64,000 bases of DNA. Origin: Robertmurraya_A mangrovi. Lineage in GTDB: Bacteria; Bacillota; Bacilli; Bacillales; Cytobacillaceae. Where the stretch lies: contig NZ_JAXOFX010000001.1 in NCBI RefSeq assembly GCF_034427655.1, positions 62,001 to 126,000 on the forward strand. The letters are read 5' to 3'. Position numbers and translations under genes: made by a program. Shown here in pieces: positions 1 to 8,200 of this stretch. The notes under the pieces were generated by a model. The model ran no database searches. It was not told the DNA's origin and worked only from the letters and a program-made list of their open reading frames with translations. Each line of letters opens with the position of its first letter. Positions within the stretch are counted from its first letter, which is position 1.

Positions 1-434
1 CGGTTCAGAAATTTAAGGAAGAACGCCTCCCTAATATGCTAAAAAAAGCAGAAAGTTATTTACAGTATCTTACTGATGGACAATATGTAAGAATCATAAC
101 AAAACAGGACAGCAACGGGTTTCTAATTGAGAGGAAGGACCAAACCCTTTTTGAGGCGAATGAACTTAGCCAAGCAACAACAGAGCAAGTGTATGTTTCA
201 CTAAGGTTAGCGCTTGCTACAACTGTATATAAGAAATTTCCTTTTCCCATTATTATCGATGATAGCTTTGTTAATTTTGATCATGTAAGAACAGAAAAAG
301 TAATTAATTTATTGAAGGAAATGACAAGTAACCAAATTTTATTTTTTACATGTCATAAGCATTTACTTACATACTTTACTAGCTCTGAGATCATTCATCT
401 TGAGAAGAGTAAAATAATCCCTATTCAATCTTAA
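1..434 (+). CDS. yhaN: YhaN (SbcE-like) AAA ATPase, C-terminal fragment
   Basis: This is the 3' end of a gene entering from the left; codons are in frame from base 3. The visible part is the C-terminal half of an SMC/Rad50-like ATPase head. It shows an ABC-type signature helix (LSQATTEQVYVSLRLALA) and a Walker B strand followed by a D-loop (FPIIIDDSFVNFD), then an H-loop-like segment (FFTCHKH). YhaN partners the nuclease YhaO in DNA end processing in Bacillus, and yhaM lies just downstream as in B. subtilis. Family assignment is strong. The N-terminal Walker A and coiled coils are outside the window, so intactness cannot be judged. Confidence 0.85.
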   Translation, partial: VQKFKEERLPNMLKKAESYLQYLTDGQYVRIITKQDSNGFLIERKDQTLFEANELSQATTEQVYVSLRLALATTVYKKFPFPIIIDDSFVNFDHVRTEKVINLLKEMTSNQILFFTCHKHLLTYFTSSEIIHLEKSKIIPIQS

Positions 435-447
435 CAGGATAGGGATT
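416..447 (+). terminator. Weak hairpin at yhaN 3' end
   Basis: AATCCCTA and TAGGGATT form an 8-bp stem spanning the yhaN stop codon. There is no clear U-run after it, so it may be an mRNA 3'-end hairpin or an inefficient terminator. Confidence 0.35.
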
Positions 448-531
448 AATGTTTACTCTAACTAACTGAAAAATCAACCCCGTACAAAATTTATGATATA
501 CTAGTTTCATAGAAGGGAGCGTCGATTCTTA

Positions 532-1476
532 ATGACTAAAGGAATCCTCCATTATGAAGTAGGAGAGCAAGTTGAGAAATTCCTATTAATAAAAAATTCT
601 ACTAAAGGAATTGCAAGTAATGGTAAGCCATTTTTAACGTTAATTTTTCAAGACCAAAGTGGGGATATTGAGGCTAAATTGTGGGACGCTTCTGATGAAG
701 ATGAGAAAAGGTATAGCCCGCAGAGTATTGTAAAGGTTCAGGGAGATATTCTTAACTACCGTGGACGTAATCAATTAAAGCTAAAACAAATACGTCCATC
801 CACTCCAACAGATGCTGTTAAGTTAGAGGACTTCTTAGAGTCAGCACCTGTTAGTAAAGATGAAATGAATAGTAAGATTACTCAATATATTTTTGAAATG
901 AAAAACCCTAACATCCAAAGAATTACCCGCCATTTACTAAAGAAACATCAAAATGCTTTTATTGAATTTCCTGCAGCAACGAAGAACCATCATGAATTTG
1001 TTTCTGGATTGGCGTACCATGTTGTGAGTATGTTAGATTTGGCTAAAGCCATTTCTGACTTGTATCCTAGCCTTGATAAAGACCTATTATACGCCGGAGT
1101 CATTTTGCATGACTTAGGAAAGGTGATTGAGCTATCTGGCCCAATATCAACCACATATACGGTTGAAGGCAATCTATTAGGTCATATCACGATTATGGTT
1201 ACTGAAATTGGGAAGGCTGCGGATGAGTTAGGAATTAGCGGAGAAGAAGTCATGATCCTTCAGCACATCGTACTTAGCCATCATGGAAAGGCTGAATGGG
1301 GAAGTCCGAAGCCGCCATTAATTAAAGAAGCAGAAATCTTACATTATATTGATAATTTAGATGCAAAAATGAACATGCTTGATCGTGCTCTAGAAAGAGT
1401 AAAACCTGGAGAATACACGGAAAGAGTGTTTGCTCTAGATCAGAGATCATTTTATAAACCTACTTTTCATAAATAA
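532..1476 (+). CDS. yhaM: 3'-5' exoribonuclease YhaM
   Basis: YhaM is a cytoplasmic 3'-to-5' exoribonuclease that trims RNA 3' ends. The 314-residue length matches the family. Residues about 10-100 form an OB-fold nucleic-acid binding domain (LTLIFQDQSGDIEAKLWD). Residues about 155-290 form an HD phosphohydrolase domain with the metal-binding HHEF...YHVV, ILHDLGK and LSHHG motifs. The start ATG follows a GAAGGGAG ribosome site. The gene is co-oriented with yhaN and followed by a good terminator. The identification is secure. Confidence 0.93.
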   Translation: MTKGILHYEVGEQVEKFLLIKNSTKGIASNGKPFLTLIFQDQSGDIEAKLWDASDEDEKRYSPQSIVKVQGDILNYRGRNQLKLKQIRPSTPTDAVKLEDFLESAPVSKDEMNSKITQYIFEMKNPNIQRITRHLLKKHQNAFIEFPAATKNHHEFVSGLAYHVVSMLDLAKAISDLYPSLDKDLLYAGVILHDLGKVIELSGPISTTYTVEGNLLGHITIMVTEIGKAADELGISGEEVMILQHIVLSHHGKAEWGSPKPPLIKEAEILHYIDNLDAKMNMLDRALERVKPGEYTERVFALDQRSFYKPTFHK

Positions 1477-1486
1477 AAATTCTTAG

Positions 1487-1515
1487 AACGTCTCGATGGT
1501 TGAGGCGTTTTTTTT
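1487..1515 (+). terminator. Rho-independent terminator of yhaM
   Basis: AACGTCTC and GAGGCGTT form an 8-bp stem with one wobble pair, followed directly by a run of T. Confidence 0.85.
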
Positions 1516-1604
1516 ATGAGCAAATAATTATTCATATTTCCTTATTTACTGAATACATTTTAATTAACAAGTGGACAACCTTATTTTTACTGGAGGATTG
1601 AAAA

Positions 1605-1790
1605 ATGACTATTCCTATTTGGGTTTATATTATTGTAGCGGGGATCATGGTTAGTGCGGTGATGGCCATTAAAACAGGCAAAGAAGAAAGACAGCAAGAA
1701 AATGAAAGCATTGAGAAAGAAGGAGAAGTTTACATGCAAAGACTAGAGAGAGCGCGTGAAGAGCGCACAAAGGAGCGTTCTCTAGGATAA
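1605..1790 (+). CDS. yhaL: Sporulation protein YhaL
   Basis: This is a 61-residue protein with one N-terminal membrane segment (residues 3-21) followed by a charged, helical Glu/Arg-rich tail containing EKEGEVYMQRLERARE. That layout and the tail match YhaL of Bacillus, a small membrane protein linked to sporulation. ACTGGAGGATTG gives a well-placed ribosome site before the ATG. It sits between yhaM and prsA, the conserved position. Its molecular role is not known. Confidence 0.85.
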   Translation: MTIPIWVYIIVAGIMVSAVMAIKTGKEERQQENESIEKEGEVYMQRLERAREERTKERSLG

Positions 1791-1806
1791 TCATTCCTAT
1801 AAGCAT

Positions 1807-1839
1807 ACAAAAAGGGTCCCACGTCGGAACCCTTTTTGT
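1807..1839. terminator. Bidirectional terminator between yhaL and prsA
   Basis: ACAAAAAGGGTCCC and GGAACCCTTTTTGT form a stem with one mismatch, flanked by A and T runs. It can therefore end the converging yhaL (+) and prsA (-) transcripts. Confidence 0.85.
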
Positions 1840-1846
1840 TTACTCA

Positions 1847-2716
1847 TTATTGTTGGACTTCTTCTGTATCTTTCTCAAGAACGCCTTTTAAATCCTTGTC
1901 GTTAATTTTTACATTAGCATTTTTTAATTCACGTTCCATAGCTTCATTAATAATCGTACCATCAAGTTTAGACACTTTTACTTTATAAACAACTTCATCT
2001 TTCATATCTTCAAAAGATTTCTTTTCTTTTTTATCAGTTGTTTGGATGATATGGTAGCCATGCTCTGTTTTAACAGGTTCACTAATTTCGTTTACATCAA
2101 GTGCATAAGCCGTTTCTTCAAATTCAGGACTCATTTGCCCAGGACCAAACCAAGGTAATTCTCCACCTTGTGCAGCTGAACCAGGATCTGTTGAGTATTC
2201 TTTAGCTAAATCCTCAAATTTAGAACCGGTATCTAGTTTCGTTAACACTTCTTTTGCCGTTTTTTCATCTGCAACTAAAATATGACGAGCTTTTACTTGA
2301 GGCTTGTAATTATCATAGTATTCTTTAAGTTCTTCATCCGTAACTTCGATATCCTTTATAGCTGCTTTCTCTTGAAGAAGGCCTATTCTGAATGTTTCTC
2401 GTAGATCATCTTCACTATCATACCCATACTGAGCAAGAGCTGTTTCAAAGTTAGCACCTAACTGCTCTTTAAGTTCATTAATTTTCTCGTCCAGCTCTTT
2501 ATCTGTCACTTCGTAGTTTTTAGAAAGAACTCTTTCATATACAAGCTCCTGAAGGGCTTGTTCACCGTACTTTTCCTTCATAGCTTCATATAGCTCGTCC
2601 TTTGTAATATTGCCCGCTTTAGACTCTACAACGGCTTCTGAGTTAGTGTCATTGTTACATGCTGCTAAACTGATAACCCCTGCTGCAAGAGTAAGGGAAA
2701 GTACCCATTTTTTCAT
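1847..2716 (-). CDS. prsA: PrsA foldase lipoprotein (parvulin PPIase)
   Basis: PrsA is an extracytoplasmic peptidyl-prolyl isomerase/foldase, lipid-anchored on the outer face of the membrane, that assists folding of secreted proteins. The signal peptide MKKWVLSLTLAAGVISLAAC ends in a lipobox with Cys20 as the lipidated residue. A parvulin domain covers residues about 135-225 (KARHILVADE, GGELPWFG, HGYHIIQT). An upstream in-frame ATG overlaps the AGGAG ribosome site, so the ATG at 2716 with a 9-nt spacer is preferred, giving 289 residues. The C-terminus is acidic and Gln-rich. Hpr, a known prsA repressor in B. subtilis, is encoded nearby. Confidence 0.95.
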   Translation of the reverse strand: MKKWVLSLTLAAGVISLAACNNDTNSEAVVESKAGNITKDELYEAMKEKYGEQALQELVYERVLSKNYEVTDKELDEKINELKEQLGANFETALAQYGYDSEDDLRETFRIGLLQEKAAIKDIEVTDEELKEYYDNYKPQVKARHILVADEKTAKEVLTKLDTGSKFEDLAKEYSTDPGSAAQGGELPWFGPGQMSPEFEETAYALDVNEISEPVKTEHGYHIIQTTDKKEKKSFEDMKDEVVYKVKVSKLDGTIINEAMERELKNANVKINDKDLKGVLEKDTEEVQQ

Positions 2717-2896
2717 GCTGAACATCTCCTAAACGTTAATTTCTTGGTTACCTTAAACCACAACCATTACTATATCACAACTTGAATAAAGAACAAAAAC
2801 GATATCCATTGGTTAAGGAATTATTTTACAAAAATGAGCATTTAGTTTTAGATAGTCCTGTTTTTTCGAAAATCGTAGTTTTTGCATATAAACCTA

Positions 2897-3019
2897 GCCC
2901 GTTCCTTTCCGCAGGGAGGAAGTCAAGCCTCCTCGACGTTCCGTCTGTGGGGTCTCGACCTTTCCTCTATTTCCTGCAGGAGTCAAGTGCCTTCCGCTAC
3001 AATCCACTCAGTGATTCAA
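2897..3019 (-). repeat. GC-rich palindromic dispersed repeat, copy 1
   Basis: This sequence is nearly identical to the reverse complement of 25548-25694. Shared blocks include GAGTGGATTGTAGCGGAAGG and GAGGAAAGGTCGAGACCCCA. It lacks about 20 bp that lie between two GCGGAAA direct repeats in the other copy, which looks like a deletion by repeat recombination. GAGACCCC/GGGGTCTC and GGAGGC/GCCTCC-type internal complementarity would allow a long hairpin. Open frames across it are chance products. Confidence 0.8.
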
Positions 3020-3059
3020 ATATTGCAAAAAGAGTCATCTATCATCAAATCTTCCCAAA

Positions 3060-3091
3060 CAAAAAAAGAACACGGTTTATCCGTGTTCTTT
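3060..3091 (-). terminator. Terminator for the 3110-3289 gene
   Basis: AAAGAACACGG and CCGTGTTCTTT form an 11-bp stem with a 5-nt loop. Read on the minus strand it is followed by seven U. Confidence 0.85.
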
Positions 3092-3109
3092 AAAGATATG
3101 TACCTAGGT

Positions 3110-3289
3110 TTAAGCAAATAAAATTTCAATATATGAAGAGATAAGTAATATAGTGACAAGTATATTTATAGTCCTAAATACTTTTGGTTGACGCTCTTCA
3201 GGTATTTCCTTTTGTAAGCAAAGGGAATTAGTCATCCTATTAATATTGTATAATATAAAAATGGCAAAAATAATAAATATGGAGATCAT
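3110..3289 (-). CDS. Small two-helix membrane protein, unknown
   Basis: This 59-residue protein has two hydrophobic segments (residues about 2-15 and 42-58) separated by a polar loop containing KEIPEERQPK. The ATG at 3289 lies 8 nt after AGGAGGG; a TTG three bases upstream is also possible. The strong ribosome site and the dedicated downstream terminator argue for a real gene. It lies between prsA and yhaJ, where B. subtilis has the small gene yhaK, but homology could not be judged from the sequence. Confidence 0.6.
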   Translation of the reverse strand: MISIFIIFAIFILYNINRMTNSLCLQKEIPEERQPKVFRTINILVTILLISSYIEILFA

Positions 3290-3374
3290 CAACGAATCCC
3301 TCCTAATCGGCGATTTTTTCTCTAATATTTAGATTACCAAATATTTATAAAAAAAGAAAGTCAGAAGGGTTCAA

Positions 3375-3923
3375 TTAAGACGGTCTACTAATCAATATTT
3401 CAAACCCTTCATCGTTTTCTTCAATAAAAGAGTGTCTAGGAGCAGTTAATATATTCTTAAAACAGATAAAGTCCGAAACACACAGACCAGTATGGAAAGC
3501 TATAAGTATAGTAAAATAATGTGCGTAATGTGGCAATAAAAAACATGTTGATATTAATACGGCATTAATAATGATAAAGGGCATTAATAAAGCAAAAATA
3601 AATAAATTCTTTGATATAGGTTCGCAAACTTTAATGTTTATTATTGGAAAAATAAATAATCTAAATTCAAATTGTTTTTTTACAATCTTACCTAAATGAG
3701 CAACAGGTAAGAAATGTAGAATTTTATGCAATGGATAAAGTAAAAATAAACCGATAAGAAAAAAAACAAAATGGTTATCGTAAAAGAAATTTTTAGGAAT
3801 AATTAAATAAGTAACCGGTACATAAAGTAAAATAAATGCAAACAACGTTGTTAAGGAAGACAATACAAATAGTCTTTCTGTTCCATATTGTTTAGAAAAG
3901 TTAATCGTCTTCCAGCAATTCAT
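3375..3923 (-). CDS. yhaJ: DUF3267-type membrane protein (YhaJ-like)
   Basis: This 182-residue integral membrane protein has about four hydrophobic segments. The motif PLHKILHFLP after the second segment resembles the metallopeptidase-like H-x3-H of DUF3267 proteins, although the usual HExxH glutamate is a lysine here. The ATG at 3923 is chosen because it follows GGAGGC by 7 nt; an upstream ATG overlaps that site. Position between prsA and yhaI matches yhaJ of B. subtilis. The function is unknown, and the changed motif makes protease activity doubtful. Confidence 0.6.
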   Translation of the reverse strand: MNCWKTINFSKQYGTERLFVLSSLTTLFAFILLYVPVTYLIIPKNFFYDNHFVFFLIGLFLLYPLHKILHFLPVAHLGKIVKKQFEFRLFIFPIINIKVCEPISKNLFIFALLMPFIIINAVLISTCFLLPHYAHYFTILIAFHTGLCVSDFICFKNILTAPRHSFIEENDEGFEILISRPS

Positions 3924-4154
3924 CGTCTCAGCCTCCATAAGGAGAGAATAATTTTTGAGTTATTTTTGAGCCTATTCATAACTACTTATGATACTGTACG
4001 ACGAAAGAATGAAAAAATCAATAGTAATTTACACGTGCTTTTCATTTCATTTTTAATGGATATTATGTAAAATGTTAGCGATAATGTTAAAGAGTTCGAG
4101 TGGAGCATATATAAGGAAATGGTTAAATTTGATTGATTGAAAAGAGGAACAATA

Positions 4155-4490
4155 ATGAACTATGAAGAGTTACTGGAGAAGATAAAACGGTTAGAATATC
4201 ACCAAACCTTATTAGCGCAGATGGTTTCAACAAATAAATTTGGCTTTTATCAATTAGTTATTGAAAAGTCACTACATAAAAATGAAGTAGAGGATTTTTA
4301 TAAACTTTGTGAAAAAATGCACATAAAGTTAGAAGAACAGAAAGCGGAAGGATTTGTATACTTTCATCCGCTTTTAGAAGAATTCAAATCAAATTTACAT
4401 CCAAATCTTCAAGCAGAAGAGGTAGTAGAAGTGTGTCTAAACCAACATTTATTCGTGCCATTAATGTTAGAGTTTAAGAAATATCTTTAA
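4155..4490 (+). CDS. yhaI: DUF1878 family protein YhaI
   Basis: This 111-residue soluble helical protein starts MNYEELLEKIKRLEYHQTLL and matches the DUF1878 family (YhaI) in length and pattern. The ATG at 4155 follows AAAGAGGAAC; a TTG 18 nt upstream lacks a good ribosome site. It converges on hpr with only 3 bp between stop codons and no visible terminator, so the two transcripts probably overlap at their 3' ends. No biochemical role is known. Confidence 0.8.
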   Translation: MNYEELLEKIKRLEYHQTLLAQMVSTNKFGFYQLVIEKSLHKNEVEDFYKLCEKMHIKLEEQKAEGFVYFHPLLEEFKSNLHPNLQAEEVVEVCLNQHLFVPLMLEFKKYL

Positions 4491-4493
4491 AAA

Positions 4494-5066
4494 TTAGACA
4501 ACTTCCTGAGATGAGTTCCTCTTACGAAGCTTACCATCTTCCTCAACAAACTCGCTATCAATGTTTGTAAAAGATTTCTCGAATATTTCCATAAAGTCAT
4601 CACCATAAATATTACGAATGATTGCCATCATCTCAATAATATCTGGAAACTTTCCATACAGTTCTTTTAGTGGCATCGCACCGGAGAAAGCTGCATTTTT
4701 ATCTGGCTCATAACTTTCCATTAATTTAAGTAAAACGCTTTCACCTTGTTCCGTTAACTGAATATAAGTATTTCTTTTGTCACTTTCTTTTTTAGAGAAA
4801 TTCAATAATCCACGTTCTTCTAACTTTTTCGAAAAGTTAAAAGCAGTAGAGACATGCATTACTCCAAACTTAGCAACATCTGAAATAGACGCACCGTTTA
4901 GGTGGTAAGCGATCCAAAGAATGTGATGCTCATTAATGTTTAGATCAAAAGGTTTAATCCATTGCTGCCAATCTTTTTCTACTGATTTCCATAAAGCTTT
5001 ACTTAATTGGGCAATCCTTTGGCTAAAAAGCATTGCTTCTTTCATTGAATACTGTTTTTCTGCCAT
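4494..5066 (-). CDS. hpr: Hpr/ScoC, MarR-family transition-state regulator
   Basis: Hpr (ScoC) is a DNA-binding regulator of extracellular protease and sporulation genes during the transition to stationary phase. Residues about 35-110 carry the MarR winged-helix domain, with the highly conserved stretches DLNINEHHILWIAYHLNGAS and GVMHVSTAFNFSKKLEERG. The C-terminal half retains the IYGDDFMEIFE...TNIDSEF signature of Hpr. The length of 190 residues is slightly shorter than the B. subtilis protein, which has a longer acidic tail. AGGTGA eight bases before ATG 5066 supports the start. Confidence 0.95.
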   Translation of the reverse strand: MAEKQYSMKEAMLFSQRIAQLSKALWKSVEKDWQQWIKPFDLNINEHHILWIAYHLNGASISDVAKFGVMHVSTAFNFSKKLEERGLLNFSKKESDKRNTYIQLTEQGESVLLKLMESYEPDKNAAFSGAMPLKELYGKFPDIIEMMAIIRNIYGDDFMEIFEKSFTNIDSEFVEEDGKLRKRNSSQEVV

Positions 5067-5228
5067 CCCCTAATTCACCTACTTTTATTATTCAATAGAC
5101 TGTTTCTTACTAATCTAGTTTAGTGTCTAGTAAGAAAATTTTTTTCTCTATTATCATTATGCCAATAAAACAAAAATTAATAAAGATAAAATTTACAAAA
5201 TTTTTAGAAATTTAGAAATAGGTACGGT

Positions 5229-5250
5229 TAAGCCTTTTTTAAAAGGCTTA
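5229..5250. terminator. Palindromic hairpin downstream of yhaH
   Basis: TAAGCCTTTT and AAAAGGCTTA form a near-perfect palindrome about 90 bp after the yhaH stop. There is no convincing U-run on either strand, so termination is only possible. Confidence 0.4.
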
Positions 5251-5339
5251 TATGTTATATAAACTTTATAAAAGTATCGTACTCTATATTTAACATAATA
5301 AGTTTTGTAGCAAGAGATTAAGAAAAGTTACATCTAATT

Positions 5340-5717
5340 TTATTTATTAACTAATATACTCTGATCTGCTTGTATTTGAGACTCCAGTTCGTTCACAGTT
5401 TCTTGAATGGAGTTTAGTTCAAATTTTAATTGTTCTTGGTTAGGGTTAATATCTTCCTGCCAATCAGCTAGTAAGATTTTTACATCGGAAATAAACGTAG
5501 AGATAACCTCTTTCCCTTCTTTTGTGGCGGATGTAGTTGAATTTTTTAAATCCAATAGACTTATCTTTAAATCTAAAAGCTGGTTTCTCCACTGATTACT
5601 ATTTTCCTTAATGTAATTTCTAGTTTCCTTACCTGAAGCAGGTGCAGATAATAGGGTTGTAACACCAGCTGCAATTCCCCCAACTATAAATCCAAGCAAT
5701 AGAGTTTTTGTTTTCAT
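5340..5717 (-). CDS. yhaH: YtxH-domain protein YhaH
   Basis: This 125-residue protein has an N-terminal hydrophobic, glycine-rich segment (LLLGFIVGGIAAGVTTLLSAP) followed by SGKETRNYIKE and a long charged coiled-coil tail. This is the YtxH (general stress) family layout, and the place next to hpr fits YhaH of B. subtilis. The ribosome site GAGGTGTGAT precedes the ATG. It probably sits in the membrane with the coil in the cytoplasm. The role is unknown. Confidence 0.8.
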   Translation of the reverse strand: MKTKTLLLGFIVGGIAAGVTTLLSAPASGKETRNYIKENSNQWRNQLLDLKISLLDLKNSTTSATKEGKEVISTFISDVKILLADWQEDINPNQEQLKFELNSIQETVNELESQIQADQSILVNK

Positions 5718-6086
5718 CTAATCACACCTCTCATATACTAAATCTTTATATATAGGTTGAATTTATTTTATCCTAATAATATTTAAGTACAATCACTTTG
5801 AAAATAACTAGGAGTTTATAACATTCAAAATTCTACAAGAATCTTTAAATTCCTTTATTTTTGATTTGAAAATGATAAAAATATTTAAAGTATCCAGTGA
5901 TTTTTTTCAGCGTTATTTTCCAAAGTTATTATTTTAATAATAGTATTATGTATATTTTCTAATTGAATAAGTAAAAACAATGTATCTTCATAGGAAATCA
6001 CCATCTCGCATAGGATGTATTATTATCCGACTATTTAGAGTATTTATATGTATAGTGATACACTTAGAGGAGAAGGAGTGAAGGGA
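5718..6086. other. AT-rich divergent intergenic region
   Basis: These 369 bases separate the divergent yhaH and the small membrane protein gene at 6087. I see only AT-rich sequence. It must hold promoters for both genes, but no -35/-10 pair stands out, and there is no small open frame with a ribosome site. Confidence 0.5.
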
Positions 6087-6278
6087 ATGTCAGGAGTGAC
6101 CTTCGCATTTTTTACAATCAGTATTGTGCTGTTTCTCGGAACATTTTATCATGTTATAGCCATTCAGAAACCTGGATTCTATCCTCCGAAGGTAGTTTTA
6201 AAAAAGAGGGCAAGTGCACTGGCAAGCGGTGGGGGAGTATTTCTTTTATTAGGAATTATCTTTTATAGTTTCCAGTGA
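6087..6278 (+). CDS. Small membrane protein, unknown
   Basis: This 63-residue protein has two membrane segments (residues about 4-22 and 41-61) around a short polar linker containing QKPGFYPPKVVLKKRAS. AAGGAG precedes the ATG at 6087 by 8 nt; a GTG three codons earlier overlaps the ribosome site. It is a single-gene unit convergent with trpP, sharing a bidirectional terminator. I do not recognise the family. Similar short proteins are common in Bacillaceae, so the gene is likely real. Confidence 0.6.
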   Translation: MSGVTFAFFTISIVLFLGTFYHVIAIQKPGFYPPKVVLKKRASALASGGGVFLLLGIIFYSFQ

Positions 6279-6297
6279 AATTTTCATATGAAACAAA

Positions 6298-6321
6298 AAA
6301 AGAACCCAAATGGGTTCTTTT
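6298..6321. terminator. Bidirectional terminator, trpP and the 6087 gene
   Basis: AAAAGAACCCA and TGGGTTCTTTT form an 11-bp stem with a 2-nt nominal loop, flanked by A and T runs on both sides. Confidence 0.85.
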
Positions 6322-6848
6322 TAGCTATTAATTACTTGTTGATTAAGTTTAGTTCTCTTAGTGATAGTAACCGCAACTGGGTATAGAACAACCATTACGA
6401 TTGTGTTAACGGCTGCTGTAGGTAAAACAACGCCTCCAAACAATGCTACAAAAGGTCCTGGAAGACCCACAATGAAGTAGGCTGAAGTTAAAAAGACGAT
6501 ACCAGATATAACGGTACCAACGGCAGTTAAAATTGCTACGCTAACAATGGAAGTTTGGAATTTTTTAAGAGCTAAAAATAGTCCAAAGAAAACAAATGCT
6601 GTTAAAGGCTTATCAAAAATATTTGGGAAAAGTCCTCCTGGGAATGTTGTAGTTATACCTGAAATTAGGCCAGTAACAAGTCCTAGCAGTAAAACATTCT
6701 TCTTTTCCGCAAAAAGGATAATACCTAAAAACATCATGGTTAGCATCATGTCTGGCTTCATTCCCAAAATTAAACCAGGCACCACCGCATGTAATACAGC
6801 ACCCATTCCCACTAATAGTGAAAGTGCAACAAGATTCTTCGTATTCAT
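6321..6848 (-). CDS. trpP: Tryptophan transporter TrpP
   Basis: TrpP (YhaG) is an integral membrane protein for tryptophan uptake. The 175 residues form about five to six hydrophobic helices with the conserved GMKPDMMLTMMFLGIILF and FPGGLFPNIFDKPLTAF regions. The start ATG lies immediately after a chain of NAG triplets in the leader (see 6851-6889), so translation is expected to be shut off by the TRAP protein when tryptophan is abundant, as known for B. subtilis trpP. It lies just downstream of serC, which supplies precursors for serine and so for tryptophan synthesis. Confidence 0.92.
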   Translation of the reverse strand: MNTKNLVALSLLVGMGAVLHAVVPGLILGMKPDMMLTMMFLGIILFAEKKNVLLLGLVTGLISGITTTFPGGLFPNIFDKPLTAFVFFGLFLALKKFQTSIVSVAILTAVGTVISGIVFLTSAYFIVGLPGPFVALFGGVVLPTAAVNTIVMVVLYPVAVTITKRTKLNQQVINS

Positions 6849-6850
6849 TT

Positions 6851-6889
6851 CTCATCTCTCCTCTGCTAATCTAAGCTTTGACTCTTCTC
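6851..6889 (-). promoter_or_regulatory. TRAP (MtrB) binding site in trpP leader
   Basis: On the mRNA strand there are eight NAG triplets in the order GAG, GAG, AAG, TAG, TAG, GAG, GAG, GAG. Spacers are 2, 3, 2, 2, 2, 2, 2 nt, and the last triplet ends 2 nt before the start codon. The array includes the ribosome site (GAGGAGAG). TRAP is known to bind 9-11 such triplets with 2-3 nt spacers, and at this gene in B. subtilis it blocks ribosome access. Bound TRAP here would cover the ribosome site directly. Confidence 0.85.
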
Positions 6890-7043
6890 GTGTCCACGAA
6901 AACAGCCAACTGTATGGGCTTCTCCTATAGTGCACTCATTGCCTATAGCGAAAAGCTTGAAATCATTATAGCATAGATTACTTTGAAACCGGAAGTTAAA
7001 AAATTCTGTCAATTTATTTTATTTTCAGCTACACAAAAATAAT

Positions 7044-8126
7044 TTAGTAACCCCTCTTAAATTGTTCCATAAACTCAGCAAGCTTGGCAACATGTTCTAA
7101 TGGAACGGCATTGTATATAGAGGCACGGCAACCACCTACTGAACGGTGACCATCCAATCCCACAAAGCCATCTTCTTTTGCTTGGTTTAAGAAGTCTTTT
7201 GTCATTTCTTCAGTGGGCAAGGTAAATGTAACATTCATTTTTGATCGACTGTCTAAATGGGCATGACCTTTATAAAAGCCGCTACTTTCATCTATGACAT
7301 GATAAAGTAATCTAGCTTTTTTATCGTTTTTCTCAGCAAGTCCTTCAATTCCACCTTGGTCTTCAACCCAATCTAAAACGAGCTTCAGAAGGTAGATTGA
7401 AAAAGTGGGAGGGGTATTAAACAAGGAGTTATTTTTTCTATGTGTTTCATAATTTAACATGGTTGGAAGACTATTTTCTGAGCGTTCAAATAAATGATTC
7501 TTCATTATGACAACTGTCACTCCAGAAGGGCCAAGATTTTTTTGCGCACCTGCATAGACCATATCAAATTGATTTATATTTATGGGTGCACTTAGGATGT
7601 CACTAGACATATCCGCAATTAGTGGAACCTTTAATTGTTCTGGAAAAGAGTTCCACTGGGTTCCGAAAATGGTGTTATTACTTGTTATATGGAGGTAGGC
7701 GGCATTTTCGGCTATTTGATTCAAATCTAGGGAAGGGATCCTCCTGTAGTTTTCATCTTTAGAAGACGAAAGTACAGCTGTATTTCCTAGCTTTTTTGCT
7801 TCTTCTAAAGCCTTTTCAGACCATACCCCAGTTAAAACGTAATAGCCAACCGTATCTTCTGTGAGTAAGTTCATGGGAACCATAGAAAATTGGAGACTCG
7901 CTCCACCCTGTAAGAATAAAACTTCATAGTCATCAGAGATATTCATAAGCTTTCTTAATTTCTTGCTTGCTCCATTATGTATCTCTTCGTATTCTTTGCT
8001 TCGATGACTAAGTTCCATTACTGACATGCCTGTACCTTGGTAATTCAGTAAATCTTTTTGGGCCTCTAGGAGAACAGTTTCAGGGAGAGCGGCTGGCCCC
8101 GCATTAAAATTAAACGTTCGATTCAT
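7044..8126 (-). CDS. serC: Phosphoserine aminotransferase SerC
   Basis: SerC is a cytoplasmic PLP enzyme that converts 3-phosphohydroxypyruvate and glutamate to O-phosphoserine and 2-oxoglutarate in serine synthesis. The 360-residue length is typical. Conserved features are the N-terminal NFNAGPAALPE, the pocket LFLQGGASLQF, the Schiff-base lysine in MVYAGAQKNLGPSG, and the C-terminal GHRSVGGCRASIYNA. TTTGGAGGGAAG before the ATG is a good ribosome site. The gene precedes trpP on the same strand with about 195 bp between, so partial co-transcription is possible. Confidence 0.96.
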   Translation of the reverse strand: MNRTFNFNAGPAALPETVLLEAQKDLLNYQGTGMSVMELSHRSKEYEEIHNGASKKLRKLMNISDDYEVLFLQGGASLQFSMVPMNLLTEDTVGYYVLTGVWSEKALEEAKKLGNTAVLSSSKDENYRRIPSLDLNQIAENAAYLHITSNNTIFGTQWNSFPEQLKVPLIADMSSDILSAPININQFDMVYAGAQKNLGPSGVTVVIMKNHLFERSENSLPTMLNYETHRKNNSLFNTPPTFSIYLLKLVLDWVEDQGGIEGLAEKNDKKARLLYHVIDESSGFYKGHAHLDSRSKMNVTFTLPTEEMTKDFLNQAKEDGFVGLDGHRSVGGCRASIYNAVPLEHVAKLAEFMEQFKRGY

Positions 8127-8200
8127 CTTTTCTTCCCTCCAAATATAAACTTAGTTTTTTATAAGTTTAGAAAATATAAGCTTCCTGAAGTTAGACTACT

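Noticed and set aside
2782..3121. Overlapping plus-strand open frames of about 80-100 codons after prsA
   Set aside because: They run through the palindromic repeat and have no ribosome site; the same sequence is open in the other copy only by composition.
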